From contig NHNW01000004.1 in assembly GCA_002786025.1 (NCBI GenBank), positions 992,001 through 1,056,000 of the forward strand: a DNA stretch of 64,000 nucleotides, in the 5' to 3' direction. The notes below the pieces were generated by a model that did no database searches, had not been told where the DNA came from, and saw only the letters and a program-made list of their open reading frames with translations. The stretch comes from Zasmidium citrigriseum (Eukaryota > Ascomycota > Dothideomycetes > Mycosphaerellales > Mycosphaerellaceae). Made by a program: the position numbers and the translations under genes. Positions 21,453 through 33,728 of this stretch are shown piece after piece (positions within the stretch are counted from its first letter, which is position 1; each line of letters opens with the position of its first letter).

Positions 21453-22303
21453 TTATTCGTTGATGGTTCGGAAAAGGCCTTGCATGGAGCCTTGTAAGGC
21501 GATTAGAACTCGTGGAAGCTTCTTCTTTCGCTCCTCGTCGTCTTTTTTACCTGTTGCATTCTGGTCAGCACGGTCTCTCCCCCCGCGGGTCATAGATTCG
21601 AGCAAAGTTACGAACATTGCTCAATTTCCTCCAGCGAAGACTTGATATTGGCCTCATGCTCCTTCATAAGATCTGCATGCTTGGGCCACATGACTTGTCT
21701 CATGGCTTCCAACTCCATTGATAGATTGAGCGCTCTCGCCTGGAGGTCGAGAACACGCTTGTCGCTTTCGGCCTGCTCTTCCTGAAGCCTGGTCACAAGT
21801 TTGTGTAATCTTACGGCATCTATAAGATGCGGAGCGAAGCACTTGTCGTGTTCAGTGTCCTTGTGAGAGTGCTCTGCGCTTAGGAATGGCATGAGCGTTT
21901 TCCTGCTAGGCATTCGGTTCAGATAGTCTCGAATCCTCTCTCGGCGATTGATGCGATCATTGTTAGTACCCTCAAGAGGTTGCTTGGGCGATGGTCTGGA
22001 TGTTCTCTTGGGGGAAGGCGTACGGGAAGGTCTTCGTCGGCTTTTGGGCGATGTTATTGGAGAAACTCGCGGGGTCTTTGTGGGCGAAGCTTTCGGCGTG
22101 CTGTGCCTCGAACCTCGTCCTGGAGCACCTGAATTTGTAACCCTCGGTGAAGATCGAGGCGATGCTCGCGGACTGAGTAATCGTCGTTCGGCTTGGCGCC
22201 GGCGTCGAAGCCAATGAAACAAGCTTCCAATGAGACGTTCTGAAAGGCCCCAAATGCCGCCATGTTGAGCAACAGCATTCGGATCGTTATCATGATCAGC
22301 CAT
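21453..22303 (-). CDS. Uncharacterised Ser/Pro/Arg-rich protein
   Basis: Exons 22303-21616 and 21550-21453 give 261 aa. The intron has a GTTCGT donor, a GTGCTGAC branch site and a CAACAG acceptor; the same unusual GTTCGT donor is used in the mitochondrial carrier gene of this window. Without splicing the frame stops after 231 aa. The protein starts with an amphipathic stretch (IWGLSERLIGSLFHWLRRRR), continues as a basic SP-repeat region (SPRASPRSSPRV through SPKRTSRPSPKQ) and ends in two helices (RLQEEQAESDKRVLDLQARA and KKKLPRVLIALQGSMQGLF). Function unknown. Confidence 0.6.
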
Positions 22304-23095
22304 TGATCAGGTAGGGTGCAAGTGGAAGGAGAGAAAAATCCAGGTGCCGGGAGGAGCGTTTGTGATCTAAGCATATGGTCTCAGTTTCTTTATCCTGCGG
22401 TATTGCATTCTTTGTGTGATTGTTTCCGGATGCGCGAGCCTCTCGAGCTCGTTAGCGCACATTTTAGCTCACCGATATGCCATTCTCCGCACATGTATGC
22501 TTGCTGTAAATCGAACGACTGAACACTAGGGTGGCACTCGCCTACCCGCTGTTGTCATCGGAGGAGGCAATCGCAGCCAATTGCCGAGTGTCTCTATACC
22601 TATCAATTGCATCGAGCATCGAGTCCTGATGAAACCCTTCCAAGGTCCAGACTATTCTCAGCCGCTAGTGGATTGACATGTGAAACGTTGACGGCGTGAA
22701 GTGAATACCAGGGCCGCCAAGCTTTGCGGCGGACGCTAATTCTGAAACACCCGGCAGCCGGAGAAGCCTTCCCTTTTTGGGAGCGCATGGATGATGAAGC
22801 CAACTAATCCAACCTCACTGCGCAATAATCTTCTCCGCCCAGCTGACGCCTGCAAATCGACGACCGGACTGAGCGCGTCTTATCGACATCCGGACCGCAT
22901 AATCGAACGCCAAGGAAGGTGGAATCGCGCAGCTGCTGGATCAGCTCGTGTCAGGGACCCCTTTTAGAACAGGGTCCCTCCCACGCGACCAAGTCCGCCG
23001 ACGCCTACATCTACGCCAGCGCCCTTTTCCTCCGCCAGCATTACCACCGCCGCCTGATGCGCCTGTCGTAGCCAGTGCCCACCCCATCGCCCGCC
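22304..23095. promoter_or_regulatory. Divergent intergenic region upstream of the mannosyltransferase
   Basis: About 790 bp between divergent genes, therefore containing both promoters. No TATA-like element, repeat or supported ORF was recognised. Confidence 0.4.
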
Positions 23096-24327
<1,232 letters not shown>

Positions 24328-25782
24328 CTGCATCTTTGGGACTGGCGAGGAGTTTGAGGCGCTGAGCGGGTGAGGAATAGACACTAGAGCATAGCCGTCC
24401 CAGGGAGGGGGCTTCTTTGTACATCATTGACATTTCGTATCTCTGCACTGCTCGGCGTAGCTTGGATGTGTAGCATGGAAAAAGGGCGTCTAATGCAAAA
24501 AATCATGCGAACCAAGACAAAAACGACTCGACGCACGGGCCATGGCGCAGGTCGGCGTTCTGGCCTGTGCTCAATCTAACTTTCCTCGCAGCGACCTCAC
24601 GTTTTGCTTACGCTGCTCGCAGACGCAGAAATCTTCTTAGCGCAAGGCCACGAATTCAACCTCCCTTCCAAGACTATCGAATGCAGCTGCAATGCAAACC
24701 AACAGACTCCTCGAATCTTCGCAATCCGCACCCCTCCATCGCGTTGGCGGGGTCCAGCTATTGGAGAGGCGCTGGCAGCTGACCACGCAAGCTCTAGTAC
24801 CTGCATGCTTCCTCGAACTCTGCAGGCATGGTGTGCTGGCAGTCGACGGCCATTGTTGGCTGCTCGAACGATGCATTACGCACCTCCTCATTTCCGCCCA
24901 TGCAGTGTGTCCATGCGTGGAAGTTTGCCTACCAAGATGGACGAGGCAGAGCAATTCTGCGCAGGCCGGGCATATGCAGTCATCGCACTTCGAACGATCG
25001 GCGAAGGCTACCAGGCACCGGCTTGAACGGGATCGTGTTATCACGTGGCTGCAGAGTGCGGCGGCGGCCTCACATCACCAGAAACAAGCGATGGGCGGCT
25101 TTTGCGACAACCGCGAAGATCCTCAACACCCAGCACGGCCACTCTGCCGCGGCACACCGCCCCGCCCTTCGCCCACTGCAGCCTACACTTCACCGACCTC
25201 CTGCTGGCAGCGCAGCGATAAAGGCAACGAAATTCAAATTTCTGAAACAGACGCCACAGCCGACTCTGCGTTTCAGGCTTGCATGAAACTGCTCTGACCG
25301 GTCAACGGGGTGGTCAGACGCATCGCCTATTTCAGCCAAGTCCAAAGTCTTCCAGAAGCAATGCGGGTTCCTTCGGTGACGTACTGCTCTGCTCGATGCT
25401 TTTCTCGACTGCGTTTCGGACCTGTGACACTTGGAGGCCACCCTCCCCCATCTGCAGTCGCCACTCTTGTGGCCGCCGACTACTGCAGGAACGGATGCCC
25501 GGAGGTCGCCCTCTGAGCCGTCTAGTCTGATGGGTTCGTGGTGTTATAAGGTCACCTCGGTGCTGGTTGTCTTGACTCGTTCATGTCCATCTCTGAGATG
25601 TACGAGTGTTCTTTGATTCCCCAGTATTCATCAGCTTTTGTCTATCATTAACGATCGTCATTCTTTACTTGTACTCTGCTATTGCTAATTGAGACTGTGA
25701 CAGCTCGGCTACTCTCGTTTATCGGCCGCGGGTCCGGCGATCTGGAATAGCAGCATCTTACCTGGAAGAGCAACTCGATACT
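24328..25782. other. 1.45-kb region without a supported gene
   Basis: Several overlapping open frames run through 24604-25300 on both strands (for example 24692-25297 plus and 24637-25044 minus), none with a domain, good start or splice support. Overlapping openness in several frames points to composition rather than coding. The rest should include the zinc-finger gene promoter. Confidence 0.4.
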
Positions 25783-26981
25783 ATGGAGGTCATGAATCAG
25801 AATACATTTCGCTTGGACAAGATCCAGCGTGCCACCAAGACTACTTTGCCTGTAGTGGTAGGGCGACTACTGGAAGAGATCGCCCGGCAAGACATACACC
25901 CTCATTTGCTATTTCAACACTACACAACAGTCTTCGACCGAGGTATGCAGGGTCACTTGCTAGTTGATGCTCGCTCTAACGACCCTCAGCAGAATCACAG
26001 AAAGCGAGACAAGCGGCGCAGGCGCCGCAACCAGCTTCTGACGATCCCTCCAGCCCAGAAGGCCACTACGGCTGTCCCTGGTGCTCATCCATGATCAAGC
26101 TCGAAAAAGACTTCATCCGCCACGTCAAAGAAAAGTGCTGCGCAGAGATCGAATACCGCTGCCCAGACTGCTCCAAAACCTACACCCGCAAACACCGACT
26201 AGCGAACCACCACAAAAACATCCACCCAAACCGTTGCGGGCCTGGAAGCTGCACGCACGTCCACAGCGCGGCTATCAAACTCAAGAACGCGGAAACGCTC
26301 GGCTGTGGCTTCTGTCCGCAGCTGTTTCACAATGACCTGCATGGCTACTTGCGCCATGTTATCGATCACTATCGTGGCGGAGCGATCTTGGCGAACTGGC
26401 AGACTGGGCCTCACATTCCCTCGCCGAATGGCAATGCAAGGCCATTCTCTCCGCCACCGAAAATCAGACTGAGCAGCTCTCTCGAAGAGCAGAGCAGCAC
26501 GAGCGACTTCTCAGCTCTGAGATCAGGTTTCGGGCTTCAAGACGAATCGCCCTGTCGAGCAGACTCGGCCGTTAGCAACGACTCCACGCTTTTCGACATG
26601 TCCGGCTACATGCTCAACGACGCCAACACCCTGAAAGGAAACTGGGATCCCTTCTTCAATCCTGCGAATATGGGCTTCCTCGCCCTCCAATCTCAACCAC
26701 AATCCTTTGAAGGCCACGCCACCCATTACGAAGCCCAACACGACGACTTCGAGAATATCTTCCAATACCTCAACCAAGACGCCAGCCTCATCGACGCCAC
26801 CATCATCCCCCAATCCGCCGCCGTCACAAACGCCTGTGCCCAGCTCATGGACATCGATACCTTCCCACCTTTCAACCCCACTCCGCCACTTCTCGATCTC
26901 AGCAAAGACCGCCGGAGGTCGATGTCTGGACGCTTGTTGAAGAAATTTCAAAGTCTTTCGCCTTTGAGGACGGAGTTTTGA
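25783..26981 (+). CDS. C2H2 zinc-finger protein
   Basis: Predicted nucleic-acid-binding regulator of 383 aa. Exons 25783-25942 and 25990-26981; intron donor GTATGC, acceptor CTCAG, with a CTCTAACG branch site. After about 75 variable residues there are three finger-like modules: GCPWCSSMI with DFIRHVKEKC (last ligand possibly Cys), the canonical YRCPDCSKTYTRKHRLANHH finger, and LGCGFCPQLFHNDLHGYLRH. The finger array is confined to residues about 80-175; the C-terminal half is acidic, Ser/Pro-rich and could serve as an activation region, ending with a basic patch (SKDRRRSMSGRLLKKFQSLS). Target genes unknown. Confidence 0.85.
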
Positions 26982-28067
26982 TTGAGGCTATCGCTTTTGC
27001 TTATGATGAGACGATTACTTGTAATTCCTTTGAATGTTGGATGTACGATAGGAGAATGGGAGGATGTATCACTAATTTCTTGCTCGTTTCAATTGCCGGC
27101 ATAGAATGGGGATGGACAAGAGCTCATCCTCTTGAGCACGGCGGACTTCCAACGCGAATTGTAATTCTAGTACTGTACTTTATCAAATACGAAATATAAC
27201 GAAAGTCACGGCCGAGCATCTCCCACTCGTTCACCGAAGTATCTCATAGTCGAAGCTGAAGAAGTGCGATGCCTCTGCGGTCCCGGCACATGTCACAAGC
27301 TCGGAACCGAACCAAACATCGTTCACTCTGCACTAAAGCACCTCTACAGACATTCTGCACAGCTCATAGGTTGAATAGAGTTCGTTCCTGAAGATCTCCT
27401 CCCGTACCGCGCTTGTGTGCAGATTTTAATCCTTCGACTTCACGTTGCGGCTTCAAGAGCTCGAAGACCACTGAAGAGCTGGTGTAAGTTTCCAAGCGGC
27501 GGTCGTCTGTTCCCATAAAGCTCACATTAGAGTCCGCAGTACTGCGCCATGCGAAGTCAACTTGCCGCGCGACTTGTTGCGACGTGAGGTCGAGTCGATT
27601 TGGGCTGAGAGCAGGGAAGAAGCCTGCACCATGAACTTTCTCCTTTGCCGCAATGGCTGTACCTACCTCACCTGCCCTCACCTAGCCACAATCGTCTGCA
27701 TCTGCGTCTACGCCGCAAGCACCCTACCGCCGCGGCCGTAGATCATCGCAAGTCTGAGTCTTGTTGCTCCCTCAGGATGTCGTGGCAGAGCGGTACCGAG
27801 ACATTTCTTGAGCTTGGACAACTACAAGACCTTCGGCGAAAGACATCTTTCTCGTGTTCGTGTTCTGGAAGTCTTGACTGTCGGTCCCATTTTCTTCTAG
27901 ATATCCATTCTCCTTGGGTCATTTCCTCATTTCCTTGAGTGCCTTTGCCGAAGTTTCTTCTTCATTTCGTTGCCGAGACTTTGATATAATCTTTTTTTTT
28001 TGATCTGCTTCTCTTTGCGCTGTTGGCTTGTTGAGAGCACCCTGATCGATATCCCTTGCTGCCGGCA
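26982..28067. other. Intergenic region without a supported gene
   Basis: About 1.1 kb between two plus-strand genes. A 105-codon minus-strand frame at 27364-27681 lacks domain and splice support. A T-rich run (27989-28000) and a pyrimidine-rich stretch before 28068 look like 5' UTR of the next gene. Confidence 0.4.
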
Positions 28068-29105
28068 ATGCAGCGCGCCACATACCTCGCCCAACTCTAC
28101 GAATCCGTGGCCAGCATCCCGCCGGATATCCAACAGTGTCTCCTGACAATCGCTCAATATGGCTGCGACGCGGACCAGGTAAAGAGGTGGTATAATCTTG
28201 TCAGGAGTCATTTTGGAGTTGGGGAGGTCGAGTCGCCCACGGCGTTGGAGCATCAGACGCCCAAACGAATATCCAGAGCCAGGCCTGCCGACGAGGCGAC
28301 GAAGGCGGAGCCACCGGTGACGCCGAATGTCACATATCAAGATCCGGGATCTTCTTGGCAGACACCAGACCTCTCGAGTGGTTCCCAGTACGGCCCCGGC
28401 GTGAGTGATATCGACTCCCAGCAGCGTATCGAGAGCCTTTTCGACCCTTTGACACCTTTGCCGCAGAGCGTGGTGTTCACAGGCCATGGTCTGGTCCCAG
28501 CTCAGGACAGCATGTCCAGCAGCGCCTTCCACTCCGACTTTCTGTCTAAATCCCCAGCAATGCCACTCCTCTCGCCTTTCGACAAGACCTTCGACACCAT
28601 GGCCGCGCGACTGTCACCACGGCCCAAAACTGTCGCTCCGTCCAGCGTCTTGCGCTCCTCACCAGAGCAGAAGGTCAAGCCAGCCCGGAAACGAAGAAAG
28701 CTAGCGCAGAAGCCTGTGGTGTCCGAAGGCACCGGCGCAATGGAGCCACCTCCACGACCGAGAAGACCATCAGTGCCGTTCAGATCCAACGAACAGCCGG
28801 TCCGACCTCTCCAAGTTGCGGATATCTTTGACTTGGATTCCAGGCCTAGGTCGACCAGCGGTCAACATCGTCCTCTACCACAGGTTCCGGTCCAGGGGTC
28901 GCATTCTCCGTTCGAAGACCTGTACATTCCAGGCCAACTACATCCGCCACCCGGGAGCTTCACCCCAGCTTCGATCCAAGTCTCGGGGCCAGTGAATCAG
29001 GAGAGAAGGTCCTCTTGTGGTCGAACATTCGAGGAAGCACGCGCTGTAGCCCCTCTGTACGAATCTCCTTATCGCGATGCGGATAATGTCGTTTCTTCAT
29101 GCTAG
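28068..29105 (+). CDS. Uncharacterised Pro/Ser-rich protein with a homeodomain-like N-terminus
   Basis: Single-exon frame of 345 aa starting at ATG 28068. Residues 5-50 resemble a three-helix DNA-binding module: YLAQLYESVASIPPDIQQ, a helix, then DADQVKRWYNLVRSHF, which recalls the recognition helix of homeodomains (QVKxWF). The usually invariant Asn is displaced (WYNLVR), so DNA binding is uncertain. The remainder is disordered, with a basic nuclear-localisation-like cluster (KPARKRRKLAQK) near residues 205-216 and proline-rich stretches. No paralogue or known domain was recognised. The strand and start are supported by the lack of competing frames. Confidence 0.65.
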   Translation: MQRATYLAQLYESVASIPPDIQQCLLTIAQYGCDADQVKRWYNLVRSHFGVGEVESPTALEHQTPKRISRARPADEATKAEPPVTPNVTYQDPGSSWQTPDLSSGSQYGPGVSDIDSQQRIESLFDPLTPLPQSVVFTGHGLVPAQDSMSSSAFHSDFLSKSPAMPLLSPFDKTFDTMAARLSPRPKTVAPSSVLRSSPEQKVKPARKRRKLAQKPVVSEGTGAMEPPPRPRRPSVPFRSNEQPVRPLQVADIFDLDSRPRSTSGQHRPLPQVPVQGSHSPFEDLYIPGQLHPPPGSFTPASIQVSGPVNQERRSSCGRTFEEARAVAPLYESPYRDADNVVSSC

Positions 29106-29226
29106 ATGGACCTTCCTAGATTAGTAGAATTCGTTGATATTCTCCTGTATTGTAGTCGGCATCGATGTTGATAGAGTAGAGTTTAATACATATTGTATAG
29201 ACTTAGGACCGCGGAACTCATAACTG

Positions 29227-30322
29227 TCAGTTCAGCGCTCTCATCACTCCCTCAAAAGCCACAAGGGCCATTGCATTCGCAGGGAAAGCCCGTAAGAAAC
29301 AAGGCACGAATCCTCGCCAGTAGCCTTTCCAGCCAGATTCTCGATAGACAGCGACTGCGGCACTTCTCCAGTTCGGGAACTTGCGGTCAGGGCCCAGCGG
29401 GTCGGTCATTAGGCGCTGCTTCACCACGTCGCTGGGATATGAAGTCAGCCAGAAGACTTGGGCTGAGAGACCTCCTGCCCAGAAGTTGATGGCCGGGGCG
29501 CTGAGGTTGGTATTTCTCTGGAACCAGCGTGTGAAGATATCGTAGGTTCCCCACCAGGCGAAGAAGAAGGTCCGAAAGATGAGAGTTGCAAAGAGTCCGT
29601 GGTAGAGTCCTCGAACCCCGTGGCCGTTGAAGATCTTTGATGCGCAGTCGATGGGTCCTGTATATTGTCGTTGAGCCTTGGTTGCTTGGTATTGAACCTG
29701 TAGTCGGGCTTTGACATGTTCCACTGGAGCGGCGATGAATGATACGGTCCAGCCAGCCATAGTCCCGGCAATCGCATGGCCTATTGGAGGCAATTTCTTC
29801 CTCTCGTCATCGCTCATCCAGATTGCTGGGTGGTTCGGCCGGGCTCTCAGGGGTTGGAAGACATGCTCATTCAGTAGCCGCCGGTACAAAGTCAGCGATC
29901 CCAGCATAAGAGAGTCCATGCACATCCAGCCGATGAGAGGCGGAGTTGCTCCCTGGTGGACACATTAGCTAGGTTCAGTGATGCTGATCCAGGAAACGAA
30001 CTTTGTAGATGCCATTAACACCTTCTTTCCTCAGCGTCTGGAGCAAGCAGTCCAGTGGGCCTTTGAATTGCGACTTCTGTGAGGTCTGGAGGCGGACTTT
30101 GATGGTATCGAATGGGTGTCTGTATAATAATCAATAACCCATTCCAAAAAATCTTACCATCTAATCAACTCACCCAACAGATAACTTCGCAATACCAGAG
30201 AACACGCCCGCAACGAAACCCTTGTAATTCCCTCCCTTCGCAGGGACTATCGCTTCTTTCACGCCATGCTGACCGTCTGCTGGCTTCGGCGAGGACTTGG
30301 CATCGCTCACCGTCGCAGACAT
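29227..30322 (-). CDS. Mitochondrial carrier family protein (YMC-like)
   Basis: Inner-membrane solute carrier of 330 aa. Exons 30322-30174, 30119-30002 and 29952-29227; the second intron uses the donor GTTCGT. All three carrier repeats show the PxD/ExxK signature: HPFDTIKVRLQT, APVEHVKARLQV and YPSDVVKQRLMT. The repeat-2 entry ATPPLIGWMCMDSLMLGSL and the N-terminal GFVAGVFSGIAKLSVG match fungal Ymc1/Ymc2-type carriers, for which amino-acid-related transport has been proposed; the carnitine/ornithine carrier groups are alternatives. The start at 30322 (MSATVSDAKSS) is preferred to the in-frame ATG at 30457. Divergent from the GT8 gene. Confidence 0.9.
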
Positions 30323-30622
30323 TGAAGAGATACGCGCGGCGAGAAGGTGACACTCGCTCGGCGCATCCTTGACAAGAAGAGAGAGACGTTGTATTGATGA
30401 GTCAGGTGAATTGTTGGTCGCCGGAAGAGACGAGGTCGGAGAAGCGGCGTCTCTCAATGACGACTTTGATCGCGGCGCACGGCCTGATTACGGGATTGCA
30501 ATTATTTTGGCGGGCGCCTCGACCAGATTCAAACTCTAGATCCCCATCCCACCTTCTCACCATGTAGTTGTCACTTACTTTGCGACCATCAAGGTCGCTC
30601 GACTAAATTCATCGATATAGAT
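30323..30622. promoter_or_regulatory. Divergent promoter region, carrier / GT8
   Basis: A 300-bp gap between head-to-head genes; it must hold both promoters. Nothing specific is recognised. Confidence 0.4.
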
Positions 30623-31582
30623 ATGGCGCAGGACAGCGTGAACGGCCACGCAGAGCGCGTGGTCGACAGCCCCAAGGTCTGGACGACGCTCATCACCAAC
30701 ACCAAGTATCTGACCGGCCTCCTCACGCTCGATGCCTCGCTCAAGTTCGTCGGGTCGAAGTACCCGCTCGTCGCGCTGTATACCGATACCTTCCCGGCTG
30801 AAGGACACGCTGCTCTCGATGCGCGAAAGATCCCGAAGAAGCGCGTAAAATACCTCCTGCCGAAAGTCCACAAGGACTATACGAACGACCCTCGCTTCTA
30901 CGACTGCTGGTCGAAGCTGACGCCGTTCAGCTTGACGGAATATGAGCGGGTGGTGCAGCTGGACAGCGACATGCTGGTGCTCAAGAACATGGATGAATTG
31001 ATGGACATCCCGCTAGACGGCGCAGAGCAGGCAGGAAAGGGAGAACGAGTTTTTGCGGCAAGCCATGCGTGTGTCTGCAATCCGCTCAAGAAGCCACACT
31101 ATCCGAAGAACTGGATACCGGACAACTGCGCGTTTACTTGGCAGCACTCCAAGCCGGAGGAAGCGCAAGAGAAGGGTGCTGGACCGGCCGATGGGCTCGC
31201 CATGCCAAACGGCGGTCTACAGGTCGTGGTGCCGAGCAACGAGGTGTATGAGCTCATCTTGAGTAGACTTCAAGATCCGAGCATCATGGACTATGAGTTT
31301 GCCGACCAGAGTCTGCTTGGAGACTTGTTCTATGGACGGTGGGTGGCTTTGCCGTATATCTACAATGCGCTGAAGACGCTGCGGTGGAAGGGCGTACACG
31401 ATGCGATCTGGAGGGATGATCGGGTGAAAAATGTCCACTATATCCTCTCGCCCAAGCCGTGGGATGAGACCAAGGAGGACAAGGCTAAGCCGGACCGTGA
31501 CGGCAGCAACCAGTGGTGGTGGGACATCAATGCGAGGCGGATATCTGAGGAGAAGTCGAGGGGGATTGATGACGGCTTCTGA
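30623..31582 (+). CDS. GT8 family glycosyltransferase (glycogenin/galactinol-synthase-like)
   Basis: Single-exon 319-aa glycosyltransferase of CAZy family 8, using a nucleotide sugar and retaining the anomeric configuration; acceptor unknown. It begins WTTLITNTKYLTGLLTLDAS, the usual first strand of the fold, has the metal-binding DSD at residues 114-116 in ERVVQLDSDMLVLKNMDEL, then NGGLQVVVPSNEVYELIL and DQSLLGDLFYGRWVALPYIY. The C-terminal VHYILSPKPWDE is also family-like. It lacks the long C-terminal tail and glycogen-synthase-binding region of glycogenin and no signal or membrane segment is present, so a cytosolic enzyme is likely. Close homologues are common in ascomycetes. Confidence 0.9.
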   Translation: MAQDSVNGHAERVVDSPKVWTTLITNTKYLTGLLTLDASLKFVGSKYPLVALYTDTFPAEGHAALDARKIPKKRVKYLLPKVHKDYTNDPRFYDCWSKLTPFSLTEYERVVQLDSDMLVLKNMDELMDIPLDGAEQAGKGERVFAASHACVCNPLKKPHYPKNWIPDNCAFTWQHSKPEEAQEKGAGPADGLAMPNGGLQVVVPSNEVYELILSRLQDPSIMDYEFADQSLLGDLFYGRWVALPYIYNALKTLRWKGVHDAIWRDDRVKNVHYILSPKPWDETKEDKAKPDRDGSNQWWWDINARRISEEKSRGIDDGF

Positions 31583-32423
31583 GAATGGCCTGGCAGGCTC
31601 GGATTCGTTTGCGAACGATACTCGGATTGGACATCCCAGTAAACACCCCGAATATCTGAGAGCAGTTCCCTGCTATAGTTCCATAGCTCTGGATCTAGAC
31701 AAGGAGTGTTCAGCGTTTCTCCAACCTCTTAGCCCACCGGCGCGTGCCGAATGTGTTCATCGTTCATCAGTCGGCGGGAGTCTGTGCAAAGCCCGCCGCT
31801 GCAGGGACCTGGTGTGGCTCGATGTGCCGGTTGGCGCCTGCTCAAGCTGTGAATGAATGTTTATCGATGTTGGCTGGTGTCGGCGGCAACAGGCCAACAA
31901 TACAACGAAGCCAAGGACAGTGAGGCTCTCTGATTGCGCATTTGGCGAAAAGGGGGTTTCGCTGTGTGGATGAAACGAGCCAGCTCGGCCCTGCATTTCA
32001 AGTATCAGCGTCGGCGCTGTTAGTTCGGCTCTCACCAAGCGCGAAGCTGCATTGCTGCTGCAACTTCAAGGAGAAATCTCGCTGTACCTGTTCCTCTCCC
32101 ACCCTCCCGCCGGCGACCATAAACTCCTTCTCTGCGTCGTGCATACACTCCATCTCGCGGATGCCCATCCCGACCAACGATCCCATCGCCAGTTCCTGAC
32201 CGCCTTCCACTCGACGCTGCGTACAGGGGCAGTCCGCCGATTTAGGAACCGACACGTCTGTGGTACTTGAGACTTCGCACGCGACACACAGGCGGTCCAT
32301 CTGTTCTCTACGACTTTGGGACGGCTGTCTCTGCGCATACTCACGACCCACGCGCGACACCGAGCGCTGCTATCTCTCCACGCTGCCGCGACTACGGGCG
32401 AACCGTAGATCCGATCGCCTGCC
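31583..32423. other. Intergenic region, GT8 to ARF1
   Basis: About 840 bp between two plus-strand genes. It includes the GT8 3' end and the ARF1 promoter and 5' UTR. Small frames on both strands (for example 31998-32360 minus) are unsupported. Confidence 0.4.
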
Positions 32424-33124
<701 letters not shown>

Positions 33125-33728
33125 GCTACGGGAGGATATGACTCGTCATAACATTCGACTACCGCAGGGATGCGAGCCACTCCAGAAGAAGTTTGTGAAC
33201 TGGAGGCGGAAACCGCATACCCACACTCATCTCGACATACTTCACCGATACCCCCAGACCCAATCCAGCCGGCAGTCGACGGGACTGGACTGAACTTTTT
33301 CACTCTACGCCACGCCCTCCGTGTTTCATAATCTCAGCAACTTTGTGCATTTCCCGGCGCGAAACTCCCACGAATCGAACCCTTGGTTGATACGATATCC
33401 GTCACTCTGTTTTCTAGCGTTGCAGCATCTTTTAGCAAGGGGTCACGGACGATCAGCAACTATATGCCTCAGAATGGACTTGAAAGAAAGGGTGGAGCAG
33501 GAAAGACATGTCTTTCTAGAATAGACGGGTCGACATCAGGGTTGTATAAGTAACGCGCTGGGCGGGGCGACACATGCTTCTTGTTTTGAAGAGATATTCC
33601 GTTTGTTACTACTGCTTTTTGCGTGTTCTTGTGTTTGAGATACCAAAAAGAATCGAATTCTAGTCTTGATCTCTATGCTTTTCTGGATGTGCTTTTTCGT
33701 CAAGTACTCTGTGCTGGGAGATGGGATC
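33125..33728. other. Intergenic region between convergent ARF1 and PMI genes
   Basis: About 600 bp containing 3' UTRs. The minus-strand text around 33385 contains GGTTCGATTCG, reminiscent of a tRNA B-box, but the arms do not pair and no A-box fits. No gene called. Confidence 0.4.

Noticed and set aside
24692..25297. 201-codon plus-strand ORF
   Set aside because: Other frames are open over the same stretch and the translation has no recognisable pattern.
27364..27681. 105-codon minus-strand ORF
   Set aside because: No domain or splice support; isolated in an intergenic gap.
33360..33400. B-box-like GGTTCGATTCG on the minus strand
   Set aside because: The T-arm does not pair and no A-box or acceptor stem is found upstream.
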